Source of the DNA: Lumnitzera littorea
Taxonomy: Eukaryota; Streptophyta; Magnoliopsida; Myrtales; Combretaceae
Reading direction: 5' to 3'
Length of the DNA stretch: 64,000 bases
Assembly: GCA_024138015.1 (NCBI GenBank)
Contig: JAMXBB010000009.1
Span: 96,146,098-96,210,097, forward strand
The stretch's first letter is position 1; the number at the start of each line of letters is the position of its first letter. The translations under genes and the position numbers were made by a program. A model generated the notes under the pieces. It was not told where the DNA came from and did no database searches. It saw only the letters and a list, made by a program, of their open reading frames with translations. Below are positions 1 through 11,837 of this stretch, one piece after another.

Positions 1-1310
1 ATCATTGGTTATGTCTACGATCTCAAAACTTTGAGCTACTTTAAGTTATCTACTTAATGGCATGCTACCTTGGATGCTTCTTTTTTTTATCAGCATTCTA
101 GTTCATGTAATCTCAGCTTTAGTTTTGAACTAGAATCTTCACCTAATCGAGCTCCTTTGGCTTCCTTTAAACAAGAATTTTCACCAAGGGGAGCTTGTTT
201 TGCTTTTTATGAACAAGAACCTTCCCCAACTTAATCCTCCTGGGTATCTTAGGTCTTCAAGATTACCACAGGCCTCTCCTTCAAGGGAGGTGGAGTTTCC
301 TTCTTCATAAGGACATCTTTACTTCCCTTAGCCTTTGCAACCTCTATGTTAACTACCTTAAGATCAAAAATTTGAAAATTTCTTATCCCTATAAAGCTAG
401 TAGAAAAGAGTTAAAAGTGCAATAGTGAAAAGAAATAAGCGAAGTGTCATGTCAAATATAAGCACTAAGGGACCTCATTCCCACCCCCCCCCCCCCCCCC
501 CCCCTAACATCACTAGCTAAACAACTTAACCATGAGGGACCACCTTAGTACGGTGAAAGTACCAGATTGTACATTCACCATCCTCTTTACTCTTGTCCTT
601 GTCAAGGATCACCGCCCATACCAAGGAAGTAGTGCATTCCCTCTTGTCATTAAACAACTGACCCTTGTTGTGCCTAATAGGCTCATCCCAGTTTACTTAG
701 AAGTTTAAGCCATCTATTGACTTAACAATAATGAATTTCTCCTTCCACCCATGGATGGACAAAGCCAGCCTTCCAAATAACTTTTGAAGAGGTTAAGTTG
801 TCAATTCATACCAACAATTGTTTGAGCACTTCAACTGGACATATGAAAAGAGCTAAGGAGTTGTTCTTCACCTAAACTTCCAGCAAATAGCTTTAAATGC
901 GATCAAAATATTGTATGGATTAGGGATGAGATGGCTTAGATTTACTCTTTGGTAATTGAAGAAAGTTTTTTAAGAAGCATTGGAGGGAACTTAAAACTCA
1001 TATTTAGAATGCTTGTAATACAAGAAAAATCAATTTCCTCCAATAAGAGCAACCAATAAATTCCTCCCAAGCCTCTTTAAAATCAAACCATCAAACAAGG
1101 GATTGAAATACATACATAAACCCTCAAACTCCTCATCAAAAAGTTCACTCTATATGTTGTTGGGAGCATTGCTCTTCTCTACTTCAGTGAATTATAGGTT
1201 TTTCATCCTTAGAGTCATCTGCATACACATCTCGTAACAACCTCTCGATCTCCACCAATCTATTACCAATACTTTTATATTGAAGGTCCCATTGCTGCCA
1301 CTAGTTAGCT
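1..1310 (-). pseudogene. Antisense ORF remnant of a Tat-type gypsy element
   Basis: Minus-strand reading gives broken protein-like stretches typical of the plant 'gag-like / putative transposon protein' carried as an extra ORF by Tat-lineage elements. At about 731-755 it reads G-W-K-E-K-F, followed by a segment ending in I-W-Y-F-H near 560. A Lys/Glu/Pro-rich low-complexity part is encoded near 180-330. Several in-frame stops show it is dead. A Tat-type LTR remnant follows at 1740-2270, so the arrangement (antisense ORF, then 3' LTR) is the same as in the element at 17548-41836. Function of this protein class is unknown. The family assignment rests on motif resemblance and position, not on a search. 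Confidence 0.5.
484..504. repeat. Poly-C run (21 C)
   Basis: An uninterrupted run of 21 C inside the Tat antisense-ORF remnant. Such homopolymers are rare in plant DNA and prone to length error, so the exact count is uncertain. Confidence 0.9.
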
Positions 1311-1331
1311 TGGGATAGAGTAGTCTCATTC

Positions 1332-1736
1332 TATGTTTGGAAAGGAGGAAGGAATTAGGAGGGAAGAAAAATGGGAGGAAAGAATGAGAAGAGAAAGAAA
1401 ATGAAAGAAATGTTATAAATTCCCTTTTTTACTTATAAAAGGAAGGAAAGTTGATAAAAAGATTTAAAAGAAAAAAGTTATTTTACCAAAATACCATAAA
1501 AGTCCTTATATCTTAAAAAGGTGCTTTTATTTGAAGAGTAAATTTTTTGTTTTTTAATTCCTTCCTAATTCTCTTTAAGTTGGAGGAATCACTTTTTGTA
1601 CACCCAAGGGAAAGTTCTCTACCATAAAGTCTATCTCCTCCTCCTTTCCTTCCTTTTTCAAATAATGGAAACGTAAAATTTTCCCTTAAATTCCTCCCCC
1701 TCTCTTCCTGTTCTTCCTTTCCTTAATCCAAACATA
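1332..1736. mobile_element. MITE, about 405 bp, unassigned superfamily
   Basis: The two ends are inverted copies. The left end starts TATGTTTGGAAAGGAGGAAG; the reverse complement of the right end starts TATGTTTGG and continues with the same purine-rich AAGGAAAGGAAG run. The interior is AT-rich with no coding potential. It lies between the antisense-ORF remnant and the LTR remnant of the same old gypsy element, so it probably inserted there later. No convincing target duplication is visible, so hAT, Mutator or PIF origin cannot be decided. Confidence 0.6.
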
Positions 1737-1739
1737 ACG

Positions 1740-2270
1740 TTAGCAACACTTCCCAATTATCCAAGCTCCTCTAATTTTAGCTAACCTTATCATCTTCTAA
1801 GCTTAGTTACCAACATCTAAGATAACCTCATCGGAGCCTGGATCAAGCTCCTAAGAACTTAGTCGACCTCATCTGAAAAAGTATCCTAAGCTCTTGTCTC
1901 CATCTAATCCCTTAGAGCCAAGGCCCTCAAGTCAATGACTTATTGGCCCAATGCATGTGTTCAAAAGAAGATTAAGTGTAAACAATTGGCTAAATAAGGA
2001 ATGTTTACAATTGGTAAACACCTGGCCTAAGATCCTTTCCATAAGATCCAAACTCAAAGAGAAGATCTCAAGGTCCTGATCTACTTTCCATCCACTAAGG
2101 AAAGGCTACCGGTAAAGTATCCTAACTCTCGATCTCTAACACTCTATATACTTTATTTACACTTCCCCATACCTAATACTAACTTAAGCACCAAAGTGAC
2201 TGTCATAAAACCATATTTGGTGCCCTAATCTAGCTTACTTTTGTTATTTTTGTAAGTTGTTCCAAACTTA
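1740..2270 (+). mobile_element. Tat-type gypsy LTR remnant
   Basis: Contains a TATA element (CTATATACTTT near 2143) followed about 35 bases later by ACTAACTTAAGCACC (about 2178-2192). The same TATA-then-ACTTAAGCATCG signature occurs in the LTRs at 17548-18409, 41318-41836, 48453-48930 and 53698-54660. Exact ends are not resolved. Taken with 1-1310 it is the 3' end of a decayed element whose body lies outside the window. Confidence 0.55.
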
Positions 2271-2289
2271 ACCACCTTAATTAAAAACA

Positions 2290-2619
2290 CACATTAATAG
2301 TATCATCTATATGTCTTGTAATACATAATATAGTAGTCTGCACAATAACCATATAAGAAAGCATACACAATAAGTTATTTTACTTAATATTAGAGTACCA
2401 ATACATTGTATAATATGTAATATGAGTATATACATAATAATTATGTAAGAAAAAATATATTAAAAATTATATCTTATGATACTATATTATTGCTATCTTG
2501 TTCAATAGGTAATATAATAGTATAAGTAATAAATTTACAACAAAATGTATAATATAAATTATTTTAATTGATTTTAGAATACCAATAGGTTGTATAGACA
2601 TACTAACATAAAAGTATAA
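2290..2619. repeat. Degenerate AT-rich tandem repeat, left block
   Basis: Very AT-rich sequence in which related segments recur: TTAGAGTACCAATA near 2390 and TTAGAATACCAATA near 2574, about 184 bases apart. The array is interrupted by the solo LTR at 2620-6101 and continues at 6102. It looks like a small diverged satellite or an AT-rich element. Monomer boundaries were judged by eye. Confidence 0.45.
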
Positions 2620-5600
2620 TGTCACACCTCAAGTAAGTGAAGTTGTAACAGTCTTTCCATGCGAACCATCCTTAGTCAAAATTTGACCTCAAAGTTGCTA
2701 CCGTAGATTTGGACTACACAAAACGTACTTGACTCGACCATTTTAAAGCATCTAATTCGATACCTATTTGACATAAAACTTATGATATAGTCTTTCAAAA
2801 TAACTTTTATAGTATACTTGTAATATTATTCTAAAGTGAAAATATATGTACAAGTTTACATTTGAGATGAAAGTATATAAATCTATAGGTTTTTCTAAAA
2901 ACATTTTGACTCAACAATTGAAACTACTAAGCCACCTAATAAGGCTAATTAGTTTGCCCAAGAGGCAAAAACAACAAAACAAATAGATCCAGCTAGGTCT
3001 TCAGTGATCTTACTCCCCAACCTCGTTTGTTGTTAATCTAGAATTGCATAAATTGCTAAGTACAATTCTATAGCTACAAAAAATAAAAAATAAAAAAATA
3101 ACTATAAGAGAATAAGCAACAACTTACTCGATAAGTAGGATGAAGACAAATATATGTAACTAACACAAAACAACCAAGGTTTCCAATCAAGTTAGTTAAA
3201 TACAATGCATGTACAAGGAAGCGTCATTATAAGCAAGTGTCTTCGCATGATATTGTTTTGTCCATAATAAAATTAGAGAAATTTCACCCGCTCTAACTAA
3301 AGCTGAAGAGTTTAATGTCACACACTCTCAAATCAAAGCCAAATGGAATCTTGTGCAATAGAGATCACCCTCTACCCATGATTAACCTTGAACCACTGTC
3401 TCCAACATTGTCGTAACCTCCTCTTATATCATTTAGTTCTACTAAAAGTGAGGAAATGACAATTTCTGCTATCATCATCGAAGGATTCATGTTTGGCTCA
3501 ATAATCTTATTCATTTTTCCCTAATAGGTTACAATGCATGTCAAAAGTTAAACCAAGTTGAAGTTAGTTTGTTTTTAAGGTAATTAACCAATTTCAAATA
3601 GTACAATATACACAAAACAAACAAAACACAGAGCTCGGTTCTCACCAGAATGAATCAAATTACAAACACATGTGTTACACACACATAAACAATTAACTAC
3701 AATTATAAGCTGAAACATATCAAAGTCTCTAAATATTATGAAATAATACCCTGAAGTACAATAAAGCATTGATCCCACTTACTTGAAATTCAATTACTTT
3801 CTAAACTTTGGTAATTGAACTTGTCCCCATTTGAAAATCCCTATATGTTTATCTAATTAACTATCTTAGTTACTAAATAAGTTATAAAATACAATTAATT
3901 TATTCATCTTCACGAGAATTAGTTCAATTAGGAATTTAGGTTGGGAAGCTTTTGAGTCACCATCCTAAACCCTATCAGGGTTAAATTTCATAATAGGATC
4001 AACTTCTAAGTCAATCTCTAAGTCTAATAAGTACTTAAAATTTCTCACAGGATACCCTCTAAGACATCTTATGAGTACTCACACTCATCTATCTTCATAC
4101 CAAATACCTTCTGAGCTACCTTCTTTATCAGCTATATGGTCTACTCAATTTTAAGTCTCTTAATAGAATACCATCTAAGTTCAACCAACTTCAAAGTTCT
4201 TCAAATTTATGCTCTAACTTAGCCTTTGAGATTCCCCTAATTATTACTCCCCTTAAGAATTTCCCTTGACTTAGCCTCCGAGTATGCACTTAGTAGAACA
4301 TTTACATAACTACCCTCCATGTTATCCTCTGACTCTACCCGAACTCCCTATAACAAATATATTTGTTCACTCTTCTCCTAAATTCTAACTAAAAGAAGCA
4401 CATAAACAGTATAGACGATACTAAGACTCCCCTTTATTTCGTAAGAGCTTCATTTAACACCCCATATTTACACACATTCATAAGATTACTTATTATGATA
4501 CTTAACCATGTAAGTCACATGTTTATAAAATTCTTAACTCCTATATGTAAACTTCAACCCAACACCACCAATCCACAATAATTTACACCCCAAATCAATG
4601 TGGTATAGAATCTAAACGAGACTTTCGGAGAAAAATTCATAATTTTCACTAAAAATATTGATTTAGCTAAATCAAAACTACGTTGTTAAGGGATTTTAAA
4701 ACAATGTCGAAATTTGTTCGAGTTTAGTAATTTTTTAAGGGCGTGATTTATTGCTACTTAATTTTAATAAAACAATATTTTTCCTAGATTCAACATGAAA
4801 AATTAGTTACAAATAATTTTTTAAGCAAAATTCGTTAGTGAAAGTCAAAGTAATTCTAGAACTCATCGCAAAACATTGTTCCCCCCTCCCCCCCAATATT
4901 GTTAGTAACCCTAGATGTGAGGTTTGCCTTGTGGTGGCGATGGTTGCTTACTCTTAACAACTGTTTAGGCCTTTAAGCTCCTCACAAACCATATTTGCAT
5001 CGTTTTTTCTAAAATTTTTCCTTGATTTTCTTCTTCAAACTCTTCAACCATCCATAATTTTCCCAATTCACTAATTGCATGAAGGACTCTATGGAGAGGT
5101 TTTTCTGAAACAAGTAATGATTTTGTTGTTTGATGATTTTCTCTCTCCTCTCAACTTATGAATCCTTTCTATTTGCTTAATACGAGGTGTCCTTACTTAA
5201 ATCCCTACCTTCTAATAGTTGTCCTAAGACTTACATACTACTCTCTAGTGTTTCCCAACTGCTTAGATATATTTTTCATACTTTCCTAATATTTTTTTTA
5301 TTTATTTTAGCATATCACATATACTTTCAGGTATTTTGGTAATTACATGTATTTATTTATACATAATAATTGTACACATGTGCATACATGTTTTACATAT
5401 ATTATTTCATGTCATTTAAAAATTTTACTACTCATATAATTTATCTTTAAGAATTCATAAACTATCAATACCTATTTCACACGTTTCCAATAATTATAAA
5501 ATAACATGTAGAATTTAGCTATTTTAATTATATTACTATTATTTTATTATATTTTACAAATACATGCCTATGGGTTCTCGTTGACTAATATTCCTAACCC

Positions 5601-6101
5601 ACGTATAAATTTGTAGACTTTCGTGAGTGCCCTCAATTGACTACACAAAATTTAGTCACAAAAGATGGACTTACAAAATTATTGTACTGGGCTCTAAATA
5701 TTATTTCATGCCGTCTTAAAAATTTTGTTGTCTATATAATTTATCTCTAACTCCTTGTTATTATCGAAGTTCATCTTGCATATTTCCAATAAATTATAAA
5801 TATTATTTTTAACAATTAACTTTTTTTAGCTATTTTATAATTTTTTATTATATTTATTATATCCAAACTTGCCGAGGCCATCTTGTTTATTATATGCATA
5901 TTTATATATTATATATTTATTTTTTTAACTAAGTTGTAAAATACTAACTCAACCATAGTACATTCCCAAATGCCCTAAAACTAGAATCTTGGGACCTATT
6001 TAGTATAGTACTATCCTTACTATTTACTTTACTCGATAACTTCCATGATCCAACTAAATCTAAGTGCAAAATCTTAACTGTAAATTTTATAAGGTCTCAC
6101 A
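2620..6101 (-). mobile_element. Solo long LTR (copy 3 of a 3-3.5 kb LTR family), minus orientation
   Basis: Starts TGTCACACCTC and ends GGTCTCACA, so reverse-complemented it begins TGTGAGACC and ends GAGGTGTGACA. Flanking 5-mers TATAA (2615-2619) and CATAA (6102-6106) look like a target duplication differing by one C/T transition. Its first 140 bases match the reverse complement of the right ends of the copies at 24194-27221 and 34194-37736. A shared internal block (CCATTAGGGGAAA in the other copies) appears inverted near 3513-3540. A candidate minus-strand TATA box lies near 5354-5361. There is no coding sequence and no partner LTR. Architecture suggests long LTRs of a Tekay/Del-like gypsy family; that name is inference. 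Confidence 0.75.
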
Positions 6102-6470
6102 CATAATAAATGAAACATATAGCATAATACATAAAATATACGAGTGCTTACATAATAATTATATAACAAAACATATCTTGAAATTTATTTTTTTGACATA
6201 ACATTATAGATACACAATTTACTATAACATCACATCCATATTGAAAATTGACTGTCAAAAATTTTTTTATAATATTAGATTATCAGGATGTTTGATATGA
6301 AATAATAATATAAATAGTATTATGTCAGAAAATATAGATTGAAAATATTTTTTTTGCGTTATCAGACAATCAATATGTAATTTAATATGCAAAATATCAT
6401 TTGTTTAATATGTAAAATATTAAATATACATAATGACCTCGCTCTAAGAAATTTAATTTTTAAAATATAA
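6102..6470. repeat. Degenerate AT-rich tandem repeat, right block
   Basis: Continuation of the block at 2290-2619 after the solo LTR. The segment from about 6142 (GAGTGCTTACATAATAATTA) closely resembles the one from about 2424 (GAGTATATACATAATAATTA). Two further diverged units containing TATCAG follow near 6280 and 6360. Confidence 0.45.
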
Positions 6471-7766
6471 TTGAATTGGTTTTTATAATAACATCTTCAT
6501 GAGGAAGGATGCTTAAAAAAAAAAAAAGTTGTAAAACATGCAAAAGGAAAAGAAAAAAAGAAAAAGAATTATAGTCCAACCTACTTAAGCTATAATAAGA
6601 GGTCGAAAAGTGACTATTTAGTACAATTGCTTTTGAATAACATCACCATAAAGCTTGTAGCTCGTGATGTCAACGCTAAACTATGTGAAATGGAACCTAC
6701 TATAGCATATATAGTTAGGTAGGTTACATGATAGATATTTTTCATAGATATTTTTTATAGATAAATTCTAGTTCCAAATTTCATAACCTATAATTAAGGA
6801 ATAAATTACAAGTTATGACATTATATTAACTTTGAAACCCATTTGAAACATGTACTTTGTATATAACAAGTTTCAAGTTCGATGGTGGCCCATATTTTTC
6901 TATATATAAGATATCATGAACCTAACCTATAACATCTCTTATACAATTAATTTAAATTGACAAATATGATGAAAATTCAACCAAATTAACATATAGTCAA
7001 GTTTACCTCAAATCTCCAATTTCAAGAGGAAGAATAGTTTATATTAATTTACGTATGTTGCATTTTGTTATTTTCTGTATTCCCTTTTAAAATGGTTATG
7101 TTTATATATGATAATTACAATATATTTAACATCAATATTGATTATGAGTTTGAATATCATGATTTTGAACATAAATAGCTAATATTATTATAACTTAAAG
7201 AGAAAAAAGAAAAAACCTTTAGAAACACATAAATTCTGTCCTAAATTATGAAAGTTATAGGGATACAGAATTAAAACTTATCCCATAGAATAAGGTACAG
7301 GATAAGAAATAATACTGAAGTTGCTTAATAAGATGCTCACTTCATACAAGGTTCAGCCTAGTTTGTACTATGTTCCAAATTAAGTCACTCCAAGATGGAA
7401 GATAAAATTGGATGTGGTTGATAGCAATTAACATCTCCGATTATTGAATTCAATGAGAAAGCATATTCAGATCTGATTTAGCAGAAACCATATGCTATCT
7501 ACTCCAAGCAACCTTCCAAATCGAGCTACCAATTCAAAGAAACATGTATGATGTGCCAGTCATTAAGAAGGAATGCAATGCATGTAAGAAAAGGAAACAA
7601 TTTATTCTCAACAAGTGTACTGGGGCCACCAAAATGAATAAGATAAGCATTATTTTTCCAAAGCAACGTTTGGAGTAAAGATTCATCCATGTTCAACGAC
7701 CCTTCCCGAGCGGCTGAGTGCTGGGTCCGAGGTGGTCTTTGTAGATTATGATTTAGAGAGACAAAT
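6471..7766. other. Intergenic AT-rich DNA upstream of the ATL gene
   Basis: No coding sequence or recognisable transposon was seen on either strand. The short open frames here have no recognisable domain. The last 300 bases probably belong to the distal promoter of the ATL gene. Confidence 0.5.
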
Positions 7767-7776
7767 GCCACGTGGC
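7767..7776 (+). promoter_or_regulatory. Palindromic G-box (CACGTG core)
   Basis: GCCACGTGGC is a perfect 10-base palindrome containing the G-box/ABRE core recognised by plant bZIP and bHLH factors. It lies about 340 bases upstream of the chosen ATL start codon, a plausible place for abscisic-acid or light-responsive control. Use of the site is inference. Confidence 0.5.
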
Positions 7777-8013
7777 AGTCCATTCTGTGGACAAAGTGGT
7801 ACAGGGTCCTACTTTGACAAGAAAGCCCATTATAAACTGCTAAAGCCTAAGTGGAGGCTATCATACTGTTTATTGTTTATCATTGAAGAAATGTATAATA
7901 ATAACATTCCTAATGGGGACAAGACTATTCAGAATATTCTTAAATATCATTCTCATGAATTTTAAATTTTCAACGAGGCATAAAGCAATATCAACCCCCT
8001 TCCATCTTTCTCT

Positions 8014-8022
8014 CTATATATA
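8014..8022 (+). promoter_or_regulatory. TATA box of the ATL gene
   Basis: CTATATATA in a pyrimidine-rich context. A start site about 30 bases downstream (near 8045-8055) would place the upstream ATG at 8023 outside the transcript and leave the ATG at 8110 as the first usable start codon. Confidence 0.65.
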
Positions 8023-8109
8023 ATGGTCAAGTGCACATACTGCAAAGAAATTCAATCAAACCAAAGGCTTCAACAAAGAAAAGAAACATACTACATATCT
8101 CTCTTAGTC

Positions 8110-8784
8110 ATGACTCCTTCAACTTCTTCCTCGTATAGCATACTCTTTCAAGACCTGGTTGGAGATGTCTACTCAAGAAGATTGCTTTTAAATACTCCTA
8201 AATCGCCAAACATACCATCATCTCCTCCACCTTCCATTAACAGCCATGACTCCTCGGAATCGTATAAACCTACAGACAACAGCTTTGACTCTAATGTTGT
8301 CATGGTACTCTCAGTCCTGTTATGTGCCCTAATATGTTCTCTAGGATTGAATTCTATCATCAGGTGTGCACTCAGGTGTTCAAATCTAGTAGCCTCCAAC
8401 TCCAGTGGCAACGCCTCAGCTCGGCTAGCCAACACAGGAGTTAAACGAAAAGCCCTCAAGACTTTCCCCATAGTGAGCTATTCAAGTGAGCTGAAGATCC
8501 CTGGATTGGATGCAGTTTGTGTCATATGTCTTGCGGAGTTTACACCGGGCGAGAAGGTTCGCCTCCTGCCAAAATGCAACCATGGGTTTCATGCCCGTTG
8601 CATTGACAAATGGCTTAGTTCACACTCATCTTGCCCCACCTGCAGGCACTGCCTCATTGAGACATGCCAGAAAATTGTAGGCTGTCGCCAAGCGAGCTCA
8701 TCAGAACCATCTCAACAGATACAAGTAACCATTGCACCTCTAGAACCCGAAGGTTTGGTCCGTAATTACCGCGGAGTTAGCTAG
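8110..8784 (+). CDS. ATL78: RING-H2 finger protein, ATL family (ATL78-like E3 ubiquitin ligase)
   Basis: Encodes 224 residues in one intronless exon, as is usual for ATL genes. One transmembrane segment spans residues 63-84 (VVMVLSVLLCALICSLGLNS). A basic stretch VKRKALKTFP follows at 111-120. The ATL hallmark GLD lies at 132-134. A complete RING-H2 finger uses C137, C140, C156, H158, H161, C164, C175 and C178, with the conserved W168. ATL proteins are membrane-anchored RING ligases that transfer ubiquitin from an E2, often in stress or hormone responses; the substrate is unknown. The N-terminal YSRRLLL and the wording around the membrane segment resemble the Arabidopsis ATL75-ATL78 clade, so the exact symbol is tentative. 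The frame is open from an ATG at 8023, but that ATG touches the TATA box and is unlikely to be transcribed, so the start at 8110 is preferred. Confidence 0.93.
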   Translation: MTPSTSSSYSILFQDLVGDVYSRRLLLNTPKSPNIPSSPPPSINSHDSSESYKPTDNSFDSNVVMVLSVLLCALICSLGLNSIIRCALRCSNLVASNSSGNASARLANTGVKRKALKTFPIVSYSSELKIPGLDAVCVICLAEFTPGEKVRLLPKCNHGFHARCIDKWLSSHSSCPTCRHCLIETCQKIVGCRQASSSEPSQQIQVTIAPLEPEGLVRNYRGVS

Positions 8785-9023
8785 TTCATAGTTAATAGAG
8801 TAGTGCATATGGTGGTCGACGTCGGAACTAGATAGGATGAAGAAGGCAGTGGCCAAGCAAAAGATGTATATGAGCCCTAGTTTGGATATGTACAGAGTTT
8901 TAGCAGTTACTTGCTTTATTAGTTGCATTTCTTTTCTTCTTCTTTTTTTTTTTGTCTCTACTAATTGTGATTATGAGCAATCAAAATTTTCCACTTGATT
9001 TCCAAAAAGAAAATATAAAATAT

Positions 9024-9045
9024 ATGTGTGTGTGTGTGTGTGTGT
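9024..9045. repeat. (TG)n microsatellite
   Basis: About 11 uninterrupted TG units, roughly 240 bases downstream of the ATL stop codon and probably beyond its transcript. Confidence 0.9.
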
Positions 9046-11837
9046 AAGAGATCCATCGAATCAACAAAGATTCATTGGAGAATCAATATTTGAATATTTT
9101 CTTGTTTGGAATGGGAAAACCGCAGTCTCTTAACAGGGGCATAACTCAAAAAGCAAGTCGTAGTGGCTCACTAAAGGACTCTGAGGAGGAAAATCACTTG
9201 AAATCCACCCATATCAATAATGTAGATTAATGAATATTATAAGAATTGAGTTAACCGGTCTCGCAAGGGCAGTTGTTAAAAGCTATAATTATTAAGGATT
9301 GTATCACTCTTTTAAGCATTTTTCCTTAAATCGGTTTGTCTCATATGTTAATAATTATAATGTGTATTTACAAAAAGGCATAAGCAAATTTGACGGTTAA
9401 AGCCCTTGTTGAATGCGCTCAGAACACCTATTAATAGAAACCGATATCGTATGATCGTTGCACAGTGGAGCACAAAACAAACTCGGACCCTATCCCTCAG
9501 GGATGTACTTTATCGGCAGCGGCAATTTATACTACTAACATCATTAAGAAGTATTGTTATAAATTAATTAGCACTTGGGGATTCAGAAATACTTTCTGAA
9601 ATATTATCACACCTCCAGAAGCCACAAGAGAAAGCCAGCAAATGAAAACAATTTCTCAAAAGTGTGTTTTTTAAAAGCAGAGATAAATTTCTAGATAGAC
9701 TCAACCACCATCAAAGTCGAGCAAAGCCAACAGAAATCACAAAAAGTATATGAGCAATTGCAAAAGCAGTTTTGCTACTAGGAAAGGAATGGACCCCTCC
9801 CCCAAACAAGACATCCAAATTGCGTTTCCCCTAAGGAAAAAGACATCAACAGCACATTCAAGGAAAGATATGTTCATCCCATTTGCTAAATGAAACAGAA
9901 ATGGATTCTGAGAGTGAACCCACTATCTGCTTTCAATTATAAATGGCTAGCATAAACCAAAAGGGTGATTTTGTACCATAGTACTATACTCCACATGAAA
10001 TGTCCTATTTATAAAGCAGCAGCTGTGTCACAGCATTATCATATGGCGGCCGTAGTTTGACAAGGATATCTTAAAGGTGCACAAATATAATATGTGGGGC
10101 CAAGGATATATATTGTAGCGTATGTGATGGAGAGCACTAGTCGACATTCCATGCTAAATTGAAAGATTGAGATTCTGCACTTCTAATTCCCAAGTCCAAG
10201 CGATTTCAAAGATCAGAAAGTAGGGCAATGCAATAATTTGTGAACATAGAGAAAGACAGTTGAGAAGAATACAAATACAACGTAACTTCCTAAACTTCAC
10301 CACAAACCTATTATTTTACCAATTGACCATGCTACTTGCACAAAGCATTTTTGCCACATGACCGCTGATTTCCCATACCACAGAGAGAAGGACTTGTACA
10401 ATATCTAACATGAAAGAAACAAAAAATTCCTGAGTCAACCATATTCACCTTATTTTTGGTTCAACTGAGTCTTGATATAAGCCCTCAATCACCTAAAAGT
10501 ATAAATTGATTCGAAATTGCAATACTGGATACACTATAGTGACTCCTTGGAACACTTAATATTTTTGCATCGTTGGGACGATAAAAGAATCAGAATGAGG
10601 CACTGGTCTCTTTTGATGTTCTTCCAATTTGGAATTAAACTATACAATTCAGACATGCAAACTCTTAAATTTTACACTGTTGGGAAAGAATCGAACTAAG
10701 TCACTGTTTTCTATTTCATGCTCCTTCAATTTAGCATCAATTTATATATTTTCAAAGGGCTTACCCACTCATATGGTTCAGCAAAAGCAAATGAATGAAA
10801 AACTGAGTTTAGCAACCAAATATGATCTTCGATGGAAGTTGGGGGGCATAATTTCTTTAAAATTGCACATTGAAGAGTCAGTTTCAGCTTTTCACCGCCT
10901 TATATCCATCTTTCTCTTTTGGATTGCAATTGGAAGAAGAGCTACATAAAACATATCGGAAAATAAATCAGCCAACATGCACCATCAGCACATTGTCTGG
11001 ACCTGTACACTTATTTCCCCCATTGACCAGACGGAACTGTCAATTCTTCTTGAGGTCAAGCAAGGTCAACTATCCCAACTGTCAAATCCACATCTTTTCC
11101 AGGCCATCTTGGTGGTGGCGGTATGACCAATTAGCCCACCATCTTCTATTTTATTCCTTCTCTATAACTTTTTGTTTATTTCCTTTTCTGATATATGGGT
11201 TTTCACATTCTGATACATCTTTAGATGCATTTGTTTTCAAGAATACCAGTTCTGGTATAACCAATATTTATAAGGTGATCTTACCAAAATAAATTTCCTC
11301 AAACATCTTCATCTAATATCTTCAACCGCATGGGATGTCATCCTAGCTGATATCCAAGGAAAATAAGAGAATAACTGAAAAAGTGAAGCTGAAACAACAT
11401 TTCTCATATTTCTAGAAAAGCATAAAAGGCCTCAGTGTTTGCTCATGTTTTAAAAATGTCAGGGGAAAAAACGCAGAAGATGTCACTTATGTTATTATTC
11501 CCATATGTGAAAGTGAAACTTTTTATGCTTGGTCATGGAAGCCCTTGTAAGTCAAATCCCACTCTCATCATTGTTACATACCAATCTTGATTCACATAGG
11601 TATCAGAAAACAACCTTGACAGATGGGGAAAAAATAATATTCTAAAAATTTACATTTGATATACATCATTAGTTTTCATAAGAACAATACTGTTACATTT
11701 GGCATAACATTGTCCATGCACAAACTCTCATTTCATGTGATACAGTTAAAATGCATGCTTGCAAAGAAGGTATCTCAGCAAGCAGCAAAAATAGAAAAAC
11801 CTACTTATACCTCGTCAGAGACATCCTAGACAGCCGG
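9046..11837. other. Intergenic region between ATL and MED7
   Basis: No supported gene. Open frames at 10517-11292 encode low-complexity Phe/Ser/Leu-rich peptides with no domain I recognise. The genes on either side converge (+ and -), so both 3' untranslated regions lie here. A less AT-rich stretch at about 9120-9530 resembles neither neighbouring gene, and I could not assign it. Confidence 0.5.

Noticed and set aside
484..504. Poly-C run as a biological signal
   Set aside because: Most simply a homopolymer expansion or assembly-sensitive site in dead transposon DNA.
8023..8109. N-terminal extension of the ATL reading frame
   Set aside because: The ATG at 8023 touches the TATA box, so it should not be transcribed; ATL proteins normally begin close to the ATG at 8110.
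8169..8471. Open frame antisense to the ATL gene
   Set aside because: Shadow of the coding strand; no independent motif or promoter.
10517..11292. Overlapping open frames between ATL and MED7 as a gene
   Set aside because: Low-complexity translation, no domain, no start or splice context, and they lie in the convergent 3' region.
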